From Armatimonadota bacterium (GTDB taxonomy: Bacteria; Armatimonadota; Hebobacteria; CAIYQO01): a stretch of 59,359 nucleotides of DNA. Position 1 is the stretch's first letter. Each line of letters opens with the position of its first letter. The translations under genes and the position numbers were made by a program. The notes under the pieces were generated by a model, which was not told the origin of the DNA, did not search any database, and saw nothing but the letters and a program-made list of their open reading frames with translations. The DNA is taken from NCBI GenBank assembly GCA_029553475.1, contig JAKPKV010000023.1, positions 1-59,359 on the forward strand. Direction: 5' to 3'. Positions 16,221 to 24,660 of this stretch are shown here, in pieces.

Positions 16221-16296
16221 GCGCGGCGGGCGCTTCCCCGGCGCCGCGCCCCGCCTCGCGCGCGCGGGGACGCCGGGGAGACCCGGACCGCGGCGA

Positions 16297-18150
16297 TCAC
16301 GGGGTCTCCGTCGCCTCGCCGCCCCGGGCGAGGGCGGCGAGGTGGAGGTCGCGGAAGAGGCCGGGGGCCTCCACCAGGTCGGCGTAGGCGCCGTCCTGCA
16401 CCACGCACCCTTCGTGCAGCACGAGGATGCGGTCCACGGTGCGCACGGTGCTCAGCCGGTGGGCGATGATGAAGGTCGTGCGCCCGCGCATGAGCTCCTG
16501 CAGCGCCTGCTGCACCTGCCACTCCGCCTGGTTGTCCAGCGCGGAGGTGGCCTCGTCCAGCGCCATGATGCGCGGGTCGGCGAGGAAACAGCGGGCGAGG
16601 GCGATGCGCTGGCGCTGCCCGCCGGAGAGGCCGCTGCCGCCCTCGCCCACCGTGAAATGCCAGCCGTCGCGCAGCTCCTGCACGAAATGCCACGCCTGCG
16701 CGCGCTCCAGCGCCGCGCGGACGTCCGCCTCCGTCGCCGCCGGGCGCACCGCGCGCAGGTTGTTCAGCACGCTGTCATTGAAGAGAAACGGCTCCTGCAG
16801 CACCACGCCGTACAGGCCGCGATAGGGCGCCAGCGGCAGCGTGCGGATGTCGCGGCCGTCCAGCCGCACGACGCCGCGGTCGGGGTCGTAGAAGCGCAGC
16901 AGCAGGTTGACGAGCGTCGTTTTCCCGCCGCCGCTGGGGCCCACCAGCGCCACTGACTGCCCCGCGGGCACCGCCAGCGAGATGCCGCTCAGCACCGGCT
17001 TGCCATCATAGCTGAAGTGCACGTCCTCCAGCGCCAGCCCGCCCGCGACCTCTGCCGGCATGACGGCGCCCGGGCGGTCCGGCACCGTGGGCCGCTCGTC
17101 CAGCACCTCGTAAATCTGCTCCAGGCCGGCGGCGGCGGCGGCGTAGGCGCCCCCCACCAGGCTGATGGCGGAGAACATGCCGATGAGCGAGGCCTGGTAG
17201 CCGATGAAGGCGGTCATCGTGCCCAGGCTGAAGGCCGGATCGCGCAGCACCAGCAGGGCGCCGCCCACGGTGACGGCGGCGGTGATGAGGTAGCTGAGGC
17301 TCTCGGTGGCAAACGCCAGGCGCATCGTCGTTTTCTGCTGTTCCAGCGCGCGCAGGTGCAGCGGCCACAGCTCGGTATCGAACGCGTCAGTCACCCGGCG
17401 CTCCATGGCGAAGGCCTGGATCGTCTTGATGCCGCGCAGCAGATCGGTGGCCTTGCCGGCAAACAGGTTGGTCTGCCGGTTCAGCGCCTTCGTCAGCGCG
17501 TGGATGAGGCGGCCGTAATAGCGGCTGATCGCCACGTAGCCGAGGCTCATCGCCAGAATCCACAGCGTGAGGCCGGCGTGCAGGCGGAAGCAGATCACCA
17601 GCGAGAGGACGATCACCGTCAGGTAGGTGATCACCTGGTTGAAGAACATGGTGAGGAAGGCGCCCACCGCCGTGGAGGCCGCGCCCAGCGTGCGGTCGTA
17701 CAGGTAGCCGGGGCTGTAGCGGGCGTGGAAGCGCAGGCAGAGATGCTGCAGCCGGTGGAAGACCTGGCTGCGCAGCTTGAAGAGCACCTGCTCGCGCACC
17801 CAGAGCAGCATGCACTGCCCGAGATACCAGGCGGCCATGCGCGCGGCCATCGCCAGCAGGAAGAGGAGCATCACCCCGATGATGACGGGCAGACGGGGCT
17901 CGCCCGCCGTGACGCCCCCAAGCCACCACGCCGCCGCCGGCACGCGCCCGGACTGCAGATGATCAATCACCGCCTTGGTGAAGAGCGGCATCACCGAGAC
18001 CATCGCCCCGGTGACGGCGACGCACAGCCCGGCCGCCAGCAGCCGCCAGCGATACGGCGCAAAAAGCGGCAGCGTCCGGTGAAAGACGTGGTGCCCCGTC
18101 CCGCGCGGCGGCACGGCGGGATCCTGAAATGGCCGCGGGCGAATCATCAT
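16297..18150 (-). CDS. ABC transporter, fused permease-ATPase (exporter type)
   Basis: A 617-residue half-transporter of the lipid/multidrug exporter class. Six membrane helices occupy about residues 30-345. The nucleotide-binding domain has Walker A GPSGGGKT (404-411), signature LSGGQ (508-512), Walker B with IMALDEAT (528-535) and the H-loop His564. All catalytic residues are intact, so it should work as a homodimer or with a partner encoded elsewhere. The start may be the ATG at 18150 or the next at 18147; GAAAGGG lies just upstream. It has no obvious operon partner and is convergent with the NYN gene. Substrate unknown. Confidence 0.92.
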   Translation of the reverse strand: MMIRPRPFQDPAVPPRGTGHHVFHRTLPLFAPYRWRLLAAGLCVAVTGAMVSVMPLFTKAVIDHLQSGRVPAAAWWLGGVTAGEPRLPVIIGVMLLFLLAMAARMAAWYLGQCMLLWVREQVLFKLRSQVFHRLQHLCLRFHARYSPGYLYDRTLGAASTAVGAFLTMFFNQVITYLTVIVLSLVICFRLHAGLTLWILAMSLGYVAISRYYGRLIHALTKALNRQTNLFAGKATDLLRGIKTIQAFAMERRVTDAFDTELWPLHLRALEQQKTTMRLAFATESLSYLITAAVTVGGALLVLRDPAFSLGTMTAFIGYQASLIGMFSAISLVGGAYAAAAAGLEQIYEVLDERPTVPDRPGAVMPAEVAGGLALEDVHFSYDGKPVLSGISLAVPAGQSVALVGPSGGGKTTLVNLLLRFYDPDRGVVRLDGRDIRTLPLAPYRGLYGVVLQEPFLFNDSVLNNLRAVRPAATEADVRAALERAQAWHFVQELRDGWHFTVGEGGSGLSGGQRQRIALARCFLADPRIMALDEATSALDNQAEWQVQQALQELMRGRTTFIIAHRLSTVRTVDRILVLHEGCVVQDGAYADLVEAPGLFRDLHLAALARGGEATETP

Positions 18151-18239
18151 CGGCCCTTTCCTTCGGCGGAGAGGGGGGAACTCCCTTCCCGGCCCTGCGC
18201 TGGGGTGTCCGCACAGCTTGTGCGCTTCCCACTGCGGCG

Positions 18240-18490
18240 CTCCCCTCTCCCCCCGACCCCATACGCGTCACGATATACCTGACGCTTTCCTCGCGCTCGT
18301 ACTCGTGCTCCTGCTCGTACTCGTACTCGTGCTCGTACTCGACGAACATCATCGTCAACACACATCGCCACCGATGTTTTCGAGTTACGAGCAGGAGCAG
18401 GAGCACGAGAAGAGCGCTGACGCTATGATGGCGCATATGCCCCCCGGCCCCCTCCCCGCTCAGGGGAGGGAGCCGGGGGGAGCGGTGAGC
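18240..18490. repeat. Hexamer satellite inverted array plus GC palindrome
   Basis: An array of CTCGTA, CTCGTG and CTCCTG units at 18295-18341 faces a complementary array at about 18374-18408, spaced by a short unique segment. It is flanked by modules shared with 6061-6420 (CCCCATACGCGTCA on the left; GAGCGCTGACGCTATGATG at 18413 on the right). Next to it, 18440-18457 and 18463-18480 form a one-mismatch palindrome related to 3648-3714. Together with the promoter at 18644 these fill the 555-bp gap 18151-18705. Confidence 0.75.
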
Positions 18491-18643
18491 GCCGCAGGGG
18501 GAAGCAGCAGTGCGCTCTCACAGTTTTTGCGTGCACCCCTCCGCTGCGCTCCGACAGCGCACCGCGGCGCGACGGCGTCTCGCCCGCCAGGGAGGCTGGC
18601 CTTCTCGGTTCGCGCGTGTCGCGAACAAAAGTATATGTTTGCC

Positions 18644-18672
18644 TTGACAATAGAACGAAAATTTGCTATATA
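18644..18672 (+). promoter_or_regulatory. Consensus-like sigma-70 promoter of the portal-like gene
   Basis: TTGACA (18644-18649), a 17-base spacer and TATATA (18667-18672), in an AT-rich island. GCGAACA...TGTTTGC (18621-18642) and a further GCGAACA at 18676 surround it and could be repressor half-sites. Confidence 0.75.
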
Positions 18673-18705
18673 AAAGCGAACATTTGTATTGGTGAGGAGG
18701 CGAAC

Positions 18706-20022
18706 ATGACAGAGGCGTGGTATAGCGCGGAGGACGCGCGGCGATGGAGCGACTATCGCCGGTATGAGCAGTTGTTCGAGGGGCGGCACGAGGAGGCGTT
18801 CAACCTGCCGGCGGCGAGCGCGCGACGGCTGCAGCGGTATCTCGTCTGCAACGTGGCGGGGGTGGTCAGCAAGACGTGCGCGGACATCCTCTTCGGGGAG
18901 AGCCCGCGCTTCGTGACGTGCGAAGCGGCGGCTGGCGAAGCAGTGGCGCGCCTCGCGCGGGGGACGGACCTGCGCGTGGTGGGCTACGAGGCGGCGCTGG
19001 CGGCGAGTTTTCGCGGCGACGCCGTGCTGAAAGTGCGCTGGACGGAGGCGGGCGCGCGCATCGAGGAGGTGCCGGCGGGCCTCTACCTGCCGGAGCTCGA
19101 TCCCGACGACGTGCGCGGCGTGCGCCGCGTCACCCTCGCCTGGCTGCGGCAAGCGGAGGGGAAGACCTACCTGCGCCGCGAGGTGCACGAGCCGGGCCTC
19201 GTGCGCAACCTGCTGCACGAGGTGGAGTCGAACGGCTACGCGCTGAAGGAGCCGGTCGCGCTGGCGCGCCTCTACGGCGCCGATGCCCCGCCGGAGGAGG
19301 CGGAGACCGGCCTGCCGGCGATTCCGGTCATTCACCTCCCGAACTACCGCACCGGCAGCCGTTTTTGGGGCTATTCGGACTACCTGGGCCTGGAGAGCCT
19401 CTTCGCCGCGCTGAACGAGCGCCTCTCGCAGGTGAGCGAGGTGCTGCGCAAGCACGCCGCCCCGCGGCTGGCGGTCCCGCAGGACTACATTCGCCCGGAC
19501 GGCACGGTGGCGCTGGAGGACCTGGAGGTGATCCCCTTCGACCCGCAGTTCCGCCCGCGGCCGGAGTATCTCACCTGGGACGCCCACCTCAGCGCGGCGT
19601 TCACCGAGATTGACCGGCTGCTGGAGATGATCCTGCTGGTGAGCGAGAGCGCGCCGGCGATGTTCGGGCTGGAAAAGTACGGCATTGCGGAGAGCGGGCG
19701 GGCGCTAAAATACCGCCTGCTGCGCACGCTGGCGAAGATCGCCCGCAAGCGCGCGTATTTCGCCGCCGGCTTGCGCCAGGCGCTCTACCTCGCCCAGTGC
19801 TGCGAGGTGCTGCATGGCGCGCGCTACACGCCGGAATACCCCGAGGTGGAGTGGAACGATGGCCTGCCGAACGACCCGCAGGAATCCGCCAGCATCGAGC
19901 AGACCCTCCTCGCCGCCGGCGCCACCAGCCTGCGCGGCAGCCTGGAACGCCTGCACCCGGAGTGGACGCCGGAGCAGGTAGCGCGGGAGGAGGGGTTGAT
20001 TCGTGAAGGGGTGACGGGGTGA
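18706..20022 (+). CDS. Phage portal protein-like (SPP1 Gp6 family)
   Basis: A 438-residue protein resembling the SPP1 gp6-type portal, which forms the dodecameric DNA gate of tailed phages: 'VCNVAGVVSKTCADILFGESPRF' near the N-terminus, the central 'FWGYSDYLGLESLFAALNERLSQVSEVLRKHA', then 'PAMFGLEKYGIAESGRALKYRL' and a C-terminal helical 'EWTPEQVAREE'. Length is close to the family norm. The ATG at 18706 has GAGGAGG upstream and a strong promoter at 18644. No terminase, protease or capsid gene is adjacent: it is flanked by an ABC exporter and folC. Either it is a prophage remnant or a domesticated portal. Its stop codon is inside a GGTGAAGAG tandem repeat. Confidence 0.75.
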   Translation: MTEAWYSAEDARRWSDYRRYEQLFEGRHEEAFNLPAASARRLQRYLVCNVAGVVSKTCADILFGESPRFVTCEAAAGEAVARLARGTDLRVVGYEAALAASFRGDAVLKVRWTEAGARIEEVPAGLYLPELDPDDVRGVRRVTLAWLRQAEGKTYLRREVHEPGLVRNLLHEVESNGYALKEPVALARLYGADAPPEEAETGLPAIPVIHLPNYRTGSRFWGYSDYLGLESLFAALNERLSQVSEVLRKHAAPRLAVPQDYIRPDGTVALEDLEVIPFDPQFRPRPEYLTWDAHLSAAFTEIDRLLEMILLVSESAPAMFGLEKYGIAESGRALKYRLLRTLAKIARKRAYFAAGLRQALYLAQCCEVLHGARYTPEYPEVEWNDGLPNDPQESASIEQTLLAAGATSLRGSLERLHPEWTPEQVAREEGLIREGVTG

Positions 20023-20082
20023 AGAGGTGAAGAGGTGAAGAGGTGAAGTGGTGAAGGGGTGACGGGGTGACGGGGGGGGATG
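20003..20082. repeat. GGTGAAGAG tandem repeat
   Basis: About seven degenerate copies of a 9-base unit (GGTGAAGAG, drifting to GGTGACGGG) run across the end of the portal-like gene into the gap before folC. The complementary form appears at about 28916-28968. Confidence 0.7.
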
Positions 20083-20098
20083 ACGGGTTCGGCACTGG

Positions 20099-21451
20099 TC
20101 ATCCCGTCACCCTCTCGCCCCACCACCGCAGCGCCTCGCCCACCACGTAGAGCGAGCCGGTGACGCAGAGCAGGTCGTCCGCGCCGGCGTAGGCGAGGGT
20201 GTCGTCGAGGGCCTGGGGCAGGTCGGCGAAGATGGAGAGGCGGATGCCGAGCGGGATGGCCGCTGCGGCGAGGGCGTCGGGGGAGACGGCGCGGGGGTTG
20301 CCGGAGGCGGTGAGGATGAGCTCCGCGGCGTGGGGGGCGAGCTGGCGCAGCATCGTCTCCCAGTCTTTGTCGCGCCCGAAACCGACGATGAAGCGCCGGC
20401 GACGGTTGGGGAGGTGACGGTCGAGGGCGGCGAGCAGCGCCGCGATGGACGCGGGGTCGTGCGCGCCGTCGAGGAGGAGCAGCGGGCGCTCGGACAGCAG
20501 GTGGAAGCGCCCCGGCCAGACGACGGCGCCCACGCCGGCGCGGATGGCGGCGGGGGTGATCGGCTCGCCCTGGTCGGCCAGACATTCCGCCAACCCGATG
20601 GCCACCGCGGCGTTGATCTGCTGGTGGGCGCCGAGCAGCGGGCAGACGAGGTCGGCGTAGCGCCCGCGCCGTCCGATGACGGTGAAGCGCTGCCCCGCTG
20701 GCGAGGGGACGGTGCTCGGTTCGATGACGATCTCCTCGCCCACGCGAATGAGCGGGCTCCCCACCTCGGCGGCGGCGCGGGCGATCACCGCGGCGGCCTC
20801 CGGCGCCTGCGGCGCGCTCACCGCCGGGCGTCCCGGCTTGATGATGCCCGCTTTTTCGCCGGCGATGGCCGCCAGCGTGTCGCCCAGCTCCACGGTGTGG
20901 TCGAGGGCGATGGTCGCCAGGCCGGCGGCCAGCGGCGCCACCACGTTGGTGGCGTCCAGCCGCCCGCCCATGCCCGTCTCCAGCACCACGAGATCCGGCC
21001 GCTCGCGCGCGAACCAGCGGAAGGCGATGAGCGCGATGGCTTCAAAGAAGGTGGGCGGGCCGTCCGGCGTCGCGCGCATCGCCTCGATGATCGGCTGCAT
21101 CTCCGCGACGAGCGCCGCCATCGTCTCCGCCGGGATCAGCGTGTCGTCAATGCGGATGCGCTCGCGGAAATCCACCAGGTGCGGCGAGGTGAAGAGCCCC
21201 ACCCGTCGGCCCGCCGCGCGCAGGATGGCCGCCAGCATCGCCGCCGTTGACCCCTTCCCCTTGGTGCCGGCGATATGCACGCAGCGCAGCCCCAGGTGCG
21301 GGTCGCCCGCGCGCGCCAACGCCGCGCGCATGCGATCTAGGTTCAGATACCGCGCCATCGCCGTGCCCGCCGGGGTTTTCTCGTAATCCACGAGGCGATA
21401 CAGATCGTCCGCTGCCGTGCTCACCGTCATCTGCGCATAGTCTACGACCAT
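20099..21451 (-). CDS. folC: Dihydrofolate synthase / folylpolyglutamate synthase
   Basis: A 450-residue Mur-ligase-family enzyme that adds glutamate to dihydropteroate and to folates using ATP. The P-loop 'HIAGTKGKGSTAAMLAAIL' and the family 'GLFTSPHLVDFRERIRID' follow each other near the N-terminus, and the central 'LETGMGGRLDATNVV' plus 'IALDHTVELGDTLAAIAGEKAGIIK' are diagnostic. The C-terminal domain has 'LLLDGAHDPASIAALL'. The start could be the ATG at 21451 or that at 21430 (MTVSTAADDL); neither has a clear ribosome site. It is a single gene, with no other folate gene beside it. Confidence 0.93.
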   Translation of the reverse strand: MVVDYAQMTVSTAADDLYRLVDYEKTPAGTAMARYLNLDRMRAALARAGDPHLGLRCVHIAGTKGKGSTAAMLAAILRAAGRRVGLFTSPHLVDFRERIRIDDTLIPAETMAALVAEMQPIIEAMRATPDGPPTFFEAIALIAFRWFARERPDLVVLETGMGGRLDATNVVAPLAAGLATIALDHTVELGDTLAAIAGEKAGIIKPGRPAVSAPQAPEAAAVIARAAAEVGSPLIRVGEEIVIEPSTVPSPAGQRFTVIGRRGRYADLVCPLLGAHQQINAAVAIGLAECLADQGEPITPAAIRAGVGAVVWPGRFHLLSERPLLLLDGAHDPASIAALLAALDRHLPNRRRRFIVGFGRDKDWETMLRQLAPHAAELILTASGNPRAVSPDALAAAAIPLGIRLSIFADLPQALDDTLAYAGADDLLCVTGSLYVVGEALRWWGERVTG

Positions 21452-21507
21452 GGAGGGGGCGCGTCAATCATCCGGGGATGTTGGAGTGGAAAGCGCGGGA
21501 GAATCAA

Positions 21508-21748
21508 CTATCCGAAAAGGAGATGGGTTAATCTTGCGCGATCTATCTCCTGTATTGCCGCGACTTCTGCAAGAATGGCCGCAATGGTGCCTACACGAAG
21601 CGGGGTATGACGGGGAATTGTGGCGTGGTGCTCAGTCGGGCTTACAGGTGAGCCGCATATGGCTTCCTGTCTGGCGAGTCGTTTGATATCCGAGCTTGCG
21701 CAATGCAGAGGCCAGTTCGTCCCCTGATATGTTGCGAGGGAGCTTCAT
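21508..21748 (-). pseudogene. hicA: HicA mRNA interferase toxin, frameshifted
   Basis: From the ATG at 21748 the frame gives 38 residues: 'MKLPRNISGDELASALRK', 'LGYQTTRQTGSHMRLTC', then KPD and a TGA at 21634-21632. In a shifted frame the rest of HicA continues at once: EHHATIPRHTPLRVGTIAAI followed by LAEVAAIQEIDRARL, ending at a TAG at 21510-21508. Together they make a full-length HicA with the catalytic His in 'GSH'. The total is one base more than a multiple of three, so a 1-nt insertion (or 2-nt loss) near 21640 is the simplest cause. The start overlaps the hicB stop as ATGA. The toxin should be inactive unless the shift is a sequencing error. Confidence 0.75.
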
Positions 21749-21954
21749 GCGGCAAAGATCTCCTCGCGGATGAAATGCAAACGAATTATCGCCGGCCGCT
21801 CCCCTTCATCAAAATGGCAGCGCACGGCGTCACGCACTTGCATACGCAGATCGTCCAGATCATCACCTTCCGTGAAGATGGGTTGACCCAGTGCGTGGGC
21901 GGTATACCCACCTTCGGGAGCTTCTTCGACGATGAAGATTAATTCATGTGCCAA
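21745..21954 (-). CDS. hicB: HicB-family antitoxin
   Basis: A 69-residue HicB-like antitoxin: 'MAHELIFIVEEAPEGGYTAH' then ALGQPIFTEGDDLDDLRMQV and 'RDAVRCHFDEGERPAIIRLH'. This is the short subtype with the degenerate RNase-H-like fold and no separate DNA-binding domain. It normally binds and neutralises HicA and autoregulates the operon. It is intact although the downstream toxin is frameshifted. The operon order hicB-hicA with an overlapping stop/start is common for this subtype. A near-palindrome just upstream (21966-21981) contains a TATAAT on the coding strand. Confidence 0.82.
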   Translation of the reverse strand: MAHELIFIVEEAPEGGYTAHALGQPIFTEGDDLDDLRMQVRDAVRCHFDEGERPAIIRLHFIREEIFAA

Positions 21955-21965
21955 CCTCGCAGTCA

Positions 21966-21981
21966 GGTATCATATTATACC
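21966..21981 (-). promoter_or_regulatory. hicB promoter/operator candidate
   Basis: GGTATCATATTATACC is a 16-bp palindrome with one mismatched pair, ending 12 bases before the hicB start. Read on the minus strand it includes TATAAT, so a bound repressor would block the -10 element. Confidence 0.5.
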
Positions 21982-22025
21982 GCAAACAGCAGGAAGATGA
22001 CGCGAACAGGCGAAAAGAGGCTGTT

Positions 22026-22478
22026 ATGCGTATCGGCGTAATCGCGGACACCCATGGCCGGGTGCCGGCCGGGGTGGGTGACGCCTTTGCCGGGGTGGTG
22101 ATGATTCTGCACGCGGGGGATATCGGCGGCGAGGGGGTGATCGCCGAGTTGGCGACGCTCGCGCGGGTGGTGGCGGTGCGCGGGAATACCGACGTCGGCT
22201 TCGGCCCGCCGCTGTATCCGGACACGCGGCGCCTCACCCTGGCGGGCGTGGAGATTTTCCTCTGCCACGAACCCTCCCGCGCGGACGCGCTGACGCCGCC
22301 GCCGGACGTGGTCATCCACGGCCACACGCACAAAGCGCGCAACGAGCGCATCAACGGCGTGCTGTGGTTCAACCCCGGCACCGCCGGCAAGCCGCAGTTC
22401 GACGCCCGGACGCTGTCGGTGGGCGTGCTCACCGTGGAGGATGGCCAGGTCACCGGTGACATAATCCCGGTAGGATAA
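22026..22478 (+). CDS. YfcE/MJ0936-family metallophosphoesterase
   Basis: A 150-residue calcineurin-like phosphodiesterase. The metal-binding blocks are all present: 'MRIGVIADTHGRVP' (D-x-H), 'LHAGDIG' (GD), 'VRGNTD' (GN-D), 'LCHE', and 'IHGHTHKA' (GHTH). Family members hydrolyse phosphodiesters with Mn or Ni. The ATG at 22026 has AAGAGG upstream; the open frame back to 21948 has no ribosome site. It is divergent from hicBA across a 71-bp region. The physiological substrate is not known. Confidence 0.88.
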   Translation: MRIGVIADTHGRVPAGVGDAFAGVVMILHAGDIGGEGVIAELATLARVVAVRGNTDVGFGPPLYPDTRRLTLAGVEIFLCHEPSRADALTPPPDVVIHGHTHKARNERINGVLWFNPGTAGKPQFDARTLSVGVLTVEDGQVTGDIIPVG

Positions 22479-22637
22479 GCCCGCCGTCGCGCGCCACGCC
22501 TCCCTTCGCTCACGCTCTGGGGATGCTCCGGGGGACACGCCGCGCCGCGGCGTGGCGCACGACCAACACGCGGGCGCATATTTCGAACGGCAATGTTGCA
22601 ATGTGAACGTTCTCTTGAACGGGGTGAGGGACGACCC

Positions 22638-23654
22638 ATGACAACGGCAGCGCATCATTTCTTTCACTTGGCGCCGGGGTGCGCGGCGCGGGCGCGGCTG
22701 GAGGAGGCGGAGGCCTATTTCCTGGCTGGGAACCTGAACGAGGCGCTGGCGGCGGCGCAGCAAGCGTGGCGTGAGCACCCGCAGGAGCCGGATGCCTTCC
22801 GCATCCTCGCCTATCTGCACATGACGCTGGGCGAATACCCCCCGGCGGCGCAGGCGGCGTACCAGGCGGTGGTGCTGGACGGCGACAACCCGGCGTCCTT
22901 CGCCACGCTGGCGCAGGTCTACCTCACCTTCAACATGCTCAGCCTGGCGGAGGAGACGCTGAACACCGCACTGCCGCGCTTTCCCAACGACCCCACGCTG
23001 CTCACCCTCTCCGCCGACGTGCGCTTCCGCCGCGGGCAGGAGGGGCGCGCGGTGGAGCAGGTGACGCTGGCGCTGCAGCAGAACCCGCAGGACGGCTACG
23101 CGAAGGCGCTGCTCGGCGCGCATCACCTGCGCCGCAAGCACTATACCGCCGCGCAAAAGCTGCTGGCGGACGCCGTGGCGGCCTATCCGAACCGCTGGGA
23201 CTACCTGCGCGACTACGGCATCACGCTGGTGCACACCGAACAGTACCACCTGGCCCAGCGCGTGCTGGCGCAGAGTTTTCAGTTGAATCCGCTGGACCAG
23301 CGCGCCAAGCAGTATCTTTTCCTCGCCTTCCGGCTGGGCAAGAGTGGCGGCGGCGCCTACTGGAGCACCGCCTTTTTCTTCTATCGCCACTCCGGCTGGG
23401 GCTGGTTCCTCAACATCATCGGCCTGCTCGGCTTCGTCGTCGGCGCTATCTGGGGGATGGTGGTGGCCTTCCAGTGGTACAGCCTAGAGTGGACGGCGGC
23501 GCTCTGGCCCGGCGGCCTGCTCCTCGGCGGCTTCGCTCTCCTCGCCATCACCCAGGCGGGCATCACCCTGCCGTATCGCCGCGGCCGGCGTTTTGACGCG
23601 CTGCTCTCGCGCGAGGTGAAGGAGCTGGGCGAGGCGGACCAGCCGGCGGCGTAA
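22638..23654 (+). CDS. TPR-repeat protein with two C-terminal membrane helices
   Basis: A 338-residue protein. About six tetratricopeptide repeats occupy residues 25-235 (for example 'AEAYFLAGNLNEALAAAQQA' and 'AFRILAYLHMTLGEYPPAAQ'), a scaffold for protein contacts. Two hydrophobic helices follow (about 260-285 and 292-318), then a short basic tail ending at the stop, so the TPR domain would be cytosolic or periplasmic depending on topology. The ATG at 22638 has GGGTGAGGG upstream. It is transcribed in the same direction as the phosphodiesterase and radC but about 160 and 100 bp from them. Function unknown. Confidence 0.75.
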   Translation: MTTAAHHFFHLAPGCAARARLEEAEAYFLAGNLNEALAAAQQAWREHPQEPDAFRILAYLHMTLGEYPPAAQAAYQAVVLDGDNPASFATLAQVYLTFNMLSLAEETLNTALPRFPNDPTLLTLSADVRFRRGQEGRAVEQVTLALQQNPQDGYAKALLGAHHLRRKHYTAAQKLLADAVAAYPNRWDYLRDYGITLVHTEQYHLAQRVLAQSFQLNPLDQRAKQYLFLAFRLGKSGGGAYWSTAFFFYRHSGWGWFLNIIGLLGFVVGAIWGMVVAFQWYSLEWTAALWPGGLLLGGFALLAITQAGITLPYRRGRRFDALLSREVKELGEADQPAA

Positions 23655-23754
23655 CGGTGCACATCCCGCGTCTCGCCCGCCAGGAGTATCGAGAGCGATA
23701 GAGAGATCTGGTGAGCGTGTGATGACGACGACAGGACACATCACGGAGGCCCCC

Positions 23755-24444
23755 ATGTCCGATTACACCACCCTGATTCGCGACCTGCCGCAGGAGGAGC
23801 GCCCGCGCGAGCGGCTGGAGCGGCTGGGGGCGGCGGCGTTGAGCGTGCCGGACCTGATCGCCATCCTGCTGCGCACGGGCAACGCCCGCACCTCCGCCAT
23901 CCAACTGGCGCAGCACCTCTTCGCGCGTTTCGGCAACCTGAAGCACCTCGCCGCCGCCACCGTGCAGGAGCTGTCGGAGATCAACGGCATCGGGCTGGCG
24001 AAGGCTTGCCAGCTCAAGGCGGCCTTTGAGCTGGGTCGGCGGCTGGCCGCCACCACCGACGCCCCGCGCCCGGTCATCAGCAACCCGCGGGACGCCGCCG
24101 CGCTGGTGATGGAGGAGATGCGCCTCTTCCGCGAGGAGCATTTTCGCGCGCTGCTGCTCAACACCCGCAACGAGGTGACCGGCATGCAGGAGATCAGCGT
24201 CGGCTCGCTCAACGCCAGCCTGGTGCATCCGCGCGAAGTGTTCCACGCCGCCATCAGCCGCAAGGCCGCCGCCATCATCGTCGCCCACAACCACCCCAGC
24301 GGCGACCCCACCCCCAGCGCGGAAGACCTCGCCCTCACCGCCCGCCTCGCACAGGCCGGCGATCTCCTCGGCATCCCCCTCCTCGACCACCTCGTCATCG
24401 GGGACAACCGCTTCGTGAGCCTGAAGGAGCGGGGGTTGATGTAA
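23755..24444 (+). CDS. radC: RadC-family JAB domain protein
   Basis: A 229-residue RadC/YsnF-type protein. An N-terminal helix-hairpin-helix region ('LSEINGIGLAKACQLKAAFELG') precedes the MPN+/JAB domain whose metal motif is intact: 'HNHPSGDPTPSAED' at residues 178-191. An additional upstream 'E' (HPREVFHAAI) completes the JAMM set. The family was once linked to DNA repair; its actual role remains unsettled, and members often sit near mobile elements. The ATG at 23755 has GGAGG directly upstream. Full length for the family. Confidence 0.9.
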   Translation: MSDYTTLIRDLPQEERPRERLERLGAAALSVPDLIAILLRTGNARTSAIQLAQHLFARFGNLKHLAAATVQELSEINGIGLAKACQLKAAFELGRRLAATTDAPRPVISNPRDAAALVMEEMRLFREEHFRALLLNTRNEVTGMQEISVGSLNASLVHPREVFHAAISRKAAAIIVAHNHPSGDPTPSAEDLALTARLAQAGDLLGIPLLDHLVIGDNRFVSLKERGLM

Positions 24445-24660
24445 GCAGAGACGCTGATGAGTGCAGAGTTGTGCCCTGAAATCGGCTGAATCGCGCAAAC
24501 GCGGTTGAGCCGGCATGATCTATTCGTCAACAGGCTTTAAGCAGGAGAGCGCCGGCCGGCGGCGAACGACCATTATGCGGAGGCGGGCGGCGCGCGCCTG
24601 GTGCCGCGGGGACTGACTGCGCATGGCCGGTCCCTTCCGCCCCGGATACAGGAGGAGCTG

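Noticed and set aside
18295-18341. CRISPR-like array
   Set aside because: The units are 6 bases with no spacers; this is a simple satellite, and no cas gene is present.
18674-18695. LexA/SOS box (CGAACATTTGTATT) at the portal gene
   Set aside because: Only one half matches CGAAC-N4-GTTCG; the right half deviates too much to call.
21450-21686. 78-codon plus-strand frame between folC and hicB
   Set aside because: It is antisense to the frameshifted hicA, whose family motifs are clear on the minus strand.
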